From Actinomycetota bacterium (GTDB taxonomy: Bacteria; Actinomycetota; Actinomycetes; S36-B12), in NCBI GenBank assembly GCA_009702725.1, contig WLHM01000039.1, positions 1 through 8,796 on the forward strand: a stretch of DNA of 8,796 nt. The letters run 5' to 3'. A program made the translations under genes and the position numbers. A model generated the notes under the pieces. It did not search any database, had not been told where the DNA came from, and saw only the letters and a program-made list of their open reading frames with translations. This document shows, one piece after another, positions 6,028 through 8,796 of this stretch (position 1 is the first letter of the stretch; every line of letters starts with the position of its first letter).

Positions 6028-8796
6028 GTGCACCTTAAGACCTTGACTTTGAAGGGCTTTAAATCCTTCGCCTCTTCAACGACCCTGCATTTCGAGCCGG
6101 GCGTGACATGTGTGGTGGGCCCGAACGGGTCGGGCAAGTCGAATGTTGTTGATGCACTCGCTTGGGTCATGGGCGAACAAGGGGCCAAGTCACTGCGCGG
6201 CGGCAAAATGGAGGACGTCATCTTCTCCGGTACCTCCGGCCGCGCTCCACTTGGTCGCGCCGAGGTGCAATTAACGATCGATAACTCCGACGGTGCCTTG
6301 CCGATTGAATACACCGAAGTCACTATCTCGCGCACCTTATTTCGCAACGGTGGCTCCGAGTACGCGATAAACGGTGAGCAGTGCCGGCTCCTTGATGTCC
6401 AGGAGTTACTAAGTGACTCCGGGATCGGCCGTGAAATGCATGTCATCGTCGGGCAAGGGCAACTGGATTCAATTTTGCAGGCCACGCCCGAGGATCGCCG
6501 TGGATTCATCGAAGAAGCCGCAGGGGTATTGAAGCACCGCAAGCGCAAGGAAAAGGCCCTGCGCAAACTAGATGCGATGGGCGCGAACCTAACTCGTTTG
6601 ACCGACCTGACCAATGAGTTGCGCCGCCAATTGAAGCCCCTTGGGCGCCAAGCCGAAGTTGCCCGCCGAGCGGTGGTTATCCAATCGGATGTGCGTGATG
6701 CCCGATTGCGTTTAATGGCTGATGACTTAACAGCCTTACGGAACCTCCTGGCGGCCGAAGTAGCTGACGAGACCGCCTTGCGCGAGCGTCAAGCAAAAGC
6801 TGAGGCTGCTTTGGCCGAATTGCGCACCCAAGAGGCCGAAGCCGAAGCTGCGGTGCTGCAGGAAGCTCCTCACTTGGTGGCTGCGCAGGAGACTTGGTTC
6901 GGATTAAGCGGCCTTCGCGAGCGCTTCAATGGGTTGGTTCAACTTGCCACCGAGCGGGTGCGCAATTTGCAGCCCGAGGCCATAGAGGAATCCTCAGGCC
7001 GCGATCCGGAGCAAATCGATGCCGAAGCGCGATTGCTTCGCGAGCAAGAGTTTGAGCTTAGCCGCGAAGTCGAAGCCGCTCGCGAGGTGTTGGCAGCGGC
7101 TGAGGCTCGGCGCCTTGATGCTGAACAGGCGTTGCTCCTTGAGGAGCAGCGCGTTACGGCGGCTGACCGGGCTGCTGCCGACCGGCGTGAAGGCCTGGCG
7201 AAATTGCGCGGCCAGGTTGACGCGGCGCGATCGAGAACCCAGACCAGATCCGGTGAGATTGAAAGGCTCACAGCTTCAATAATCGAGGCCAAAGAGCGCG
7301 GTGAGCATGCTCAGGGTGAATTCCATGCCATTGAAATTCAAGTCGCCGGTCTAAACCAGGGTGAAGTCGGACTTGACCAGGAATATGAGCAGGCCTTGGC
7401 GGCGCTCCAACGTGCCGATAGCGCTGTTGAACAACTTCGCACCGCCGAGTCGGTCGGGGAGCGCGAGCGGGCTGCTTTGTCGGCGCGACTTGATGCACTT
7501 GAGCTAGGGCTTTCGCGCAAAGATGCTGCTTCGGTACTCATTGCATCAACGGAGCGGGTTCCAGGGGTACTTGGCCCATTGGCCGGGTTGTTGCAGATCG
7601 ACCATGGTGCGCAAGCTGCGGTGGCTGCAGCGCTCGGCGACGTTGCCGACGCAGTTGTGGTGCGTGGCGTTGATGCGGCCGTGCAGTCCGTCGTGCTCTT
7701 GAAAGAGCAAGATGCTGGTCGCGCGGCATTGGTACTAGCTGATGGGGCTGGCGCCGGGCCGGCTCCGGTGGGTGCGCCACCGGTTGGCACTTGGTTACGC
7801 GCCTCAGTGCGGTGCGACGATAGTCTGCGCGCCGTCGTTGACCGCCTGCTGGTGAACTGCGTGCTGGTATCGGATGTGCGCACTGCTGCAGATGCGCAGC
7901 GCAGTCACCCTGATCTGGTCTTCGTTACCCAAGCTGGCGATATCTTCGCGGCTGGTGTGGTGCACGGAGGGTCAGCTGATACCCAAAGTTTGCTTGAGGT
8001 TCAGGCGGCCCATGACCAAACAACACGCGATTTGGTGGTCGCCACCCACGACCTCGAACGCGCCCGGTACGATCTGGTTGCGGCCCGTAATGTGCAAAGC
8101 ACGGCGTCAGATTTTGCCGAGGGGGCACTTAATCGCCTGCACGAGTCTGACGCTCGGATGGCCGCTGTCGCCGAGCAACTTGGGCAGTTGGGCCAAGCAG
8201 CTCGCTCAGCCCATGCCGAGGCTGAACGGTTGACACTTGCCCGTACCGCGGCCGAGGCAGCCCATGAGCTGGACCAGCAAAACCTTTCGACCATGGAAGT
8301 TCGGCTAGCCGGTGCCGAGAACGAACCTGCGGTTGATCCGGCCGGTGACAAGCGTGAAATTTTCGCCGGGCAGGCCGCCGGTTCGCGTCAAGATGAGGTT
8401 GATGCCCGGCTCGCACTTCGCACCGGTGAAGAGCGGGTAGGTGCGGTAGGGGTTAGGGCTGAGCAACTTGAACGCGCTGCGGGGGCTGAGCGGCAGGCTC
8501 GCGTGAACGCGATTGCTAGGCGTGAGCGCCGAGCCGTTGAGTTAGTTACAGCTCAAGCGATACTTGCCGCATCGCGGATTGCGCTGTCGCGAATTGAAGG
8601 CTCCGTAGCGCAGGCGGGGCGCGATCGCACGGCGGTAGAGCGAGCCAAAGCCGATCGTGACCAGTTACTAACCAAGCTACGCTCAAGTATTCGTGAGTTG
8701 GCAGGTGAGTTGGATCTACTAAAGGACAGCGTGCATCGCGATGAAATAGCTCGCGCCGAGCAACGCCTTCGAATTGAGCAACTTGAAGAGAAGGCA
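6028..8796 (+). CDS. smc: Chromosome segregation ATPase SMC, N-terminal and hinge part (3' end outside window)
   Basis: SMC dimers with ScpA and ScpB form the bacterial condensin that extrudes loops and aligns chromosome arms after loading at parS sites. The frame is open for 923 codons to the window edge; the family is usually near 1,200 residues. Residues 1-165 form the N-terminal half of the ATPase head: HLKTLTLKGFKSFAS (2-16), Walker A GPNGSGKS (31-38), and the Q-loop region VGQGQLDSIL with Q145. About 166-505 is a long Glu/Arg/Ala-rich coiled coil. The hinge spans roughly 511-650, opening VPGVLGPLAGLL, with DHGAQAAVAAALGD, and closing near HGGS (646-649). The returning coil fills the rest. 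The ABC signature and Walker B must lie downstream. The GTG start has no in-frame alternative upstream before the mutM stop. It lies 46 bases after mutM, the longest gap in this half, so a weak promoter of its own is possible. By analogy, ftsY may follow. Confidence 0.97.
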   Translation, partial: MHLKTLTLKGFKSFASSTTLHFEPGVTCVVGPNGSGKSNVVDALAWVMGEQGAKSLRGGKMEDVIFSGTSGRAPLGRAEVQLTIDNSDGALPIEYTEVTISRTLFRNGGSEYAINGEQCRLLDVQELLSDSGIGREMHVIVGQGQLDSILQATPEDRRGFIEEAAGVLKHRKRKEKALRKLDAMGANLTRLTDLTNELRRQLKPLGRQAEVARRAVVIQSDVRDARLRLMADDLTALRNLLAAEVADETALRERQAKAEAALAELRTQEAEAEAAVLQEAPHLVAAQETWFGLSGLRERFNGLVQLATERVRNLQPEAIEESSGRDPEQIDAEARLLREQEFELSREVEAAREVLAAAEARRLDAEQALLLEEQRVTAADRAAADRREGLAKLRGQVDAARSRTQTRSGEIERLTASIIEAKERGEHAQGEFHAIEIQVAGLNQGEVGLDQEYEQALAALQRADSAVEQLRTAESVGERERAALSARLDALELGLSRKDAASVLIASTERVPGVLGPLAGLLQIDHGAQAAVAAALGDVADAVVVRGVDAAVQSVVLLKEQDAGRAALVLADGAGAGPAPVGAPPVGTWLRASVRCDDSLRAVVDRLLVNCVLVSDVRTAADAQRSHPDLVFVTQAGDIFAAGVVHGGSADTQSLLEVQAAHDQTTRDLVVATHDLERARYDLVAARNVQSTASDFAEGALNRLHESDARMAAVAEQLGQLGQAARSAHAEAERLTLARTAAEAAHELDQQNLSTMEVRLAGAENEPAVDPAGDKREIFAGQAAGSRQDEVDARLALRTGEERVGAVGVRAEQLERAAGAERQARVNAIARRERRAVELVTAQAILAASRIALSRIEGSVAQAGRDRTAVERAKADRDQLLTKLRSSIRELAGELDLLKDSVHRDEIARAEQRLRIEQLEEKA

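Noticed and set aside
5916..6614. Long minus-strand open frame of 232 codons across the mutM end and smc start
   Set aside because: It lies opposite well-conserved Fpg zinc-finger and SMC Walker A coding sequence, shows no recognisable domain, and is explained by GC-rich codon bias.
7338..7883. Minus-strand open frame of 181 codons opposite the SMC hinge
   Set aside because: Its Ser/Ala/Arg/Thr-rich low-complexity product is typical of the antisense of an Ala/Glu/Arg coiled-coil gene. The plus strand is clearly SMC.

Overview
The window holds eleven genes, all on the + strand and very tightly packed. It is cut at both ends: it opens inside recG and closes inside smc. The order is recG (3' part), rsmD, coaD, a short SepIVA/DivIVA-like coiled-coil gene, a DUF177 (YceD) gene, rpmF, plsX, an acyl-carrier-protein-like gene, rnc, mutM and smc (5' part). 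I see no mobile element, CRISPR array, tRNA, rRNA or clear rho-independent terminator.

The source is most likely an actinobacterium (Actinomycetota). The SepIVA-like protein resembles mycobacterial SepIVA at both ends. The DUF177 protein has the actinobacterial opening 'DPRSPLVLDTR'. The RecG tail has the 'RREGD' variant rather than 'RGPGE'. SMC starts 'HLKTLTLKGFKSFAS'. Base composition looks moderately GC-rich, below that of Streptomyces or Mycobacterium. Four internal genes use GTG and one uses TTG. No finer placement is possible from this window.

Region 1 (1-2190) carries DNA repair (recG), 16S rRNA methylation (rsmD), coenzyme A synthesis (coaD) and a probable septum or cell-envelope protein. 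Gaps here are -4, 13 and 27 bases. A 135-base gap (2191-2325) is the only real intergenic space and the best place for an internal promoter. Region 2 (2326-5981) runs DUF177, rpmF, plsX, ACP-like, rnc, mutM with gaps of 34, 2, -4, -4 and 1 bases, so it is very probably one transcript with translational coupling. It joins ribosome assembly, entry into phospholipid synthesis, RNA processing and oxidative DNA repair. Region 3 (6028-8796) is smc, reading open off the end after 923 codons.

The order matches a fusion of two clusters known from Bacillus: rsmD-coaD...yceD-rpmF and recG...plsX-fabD-fabG-acpA-rnc-smc, without fabD and fabG. The most notable point is that the gene in the acpA slot encodes an ACP-sized protein lacking the serine that carries phosphopantetheine. 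The PlsX beside it also departs from several family-conserved motifs. The second notable point is a SepIVA-like protein with its central coiled coil much shortened. The rest looks like ordinary, conserved core genome, and I found no clear new defence or mobile system.
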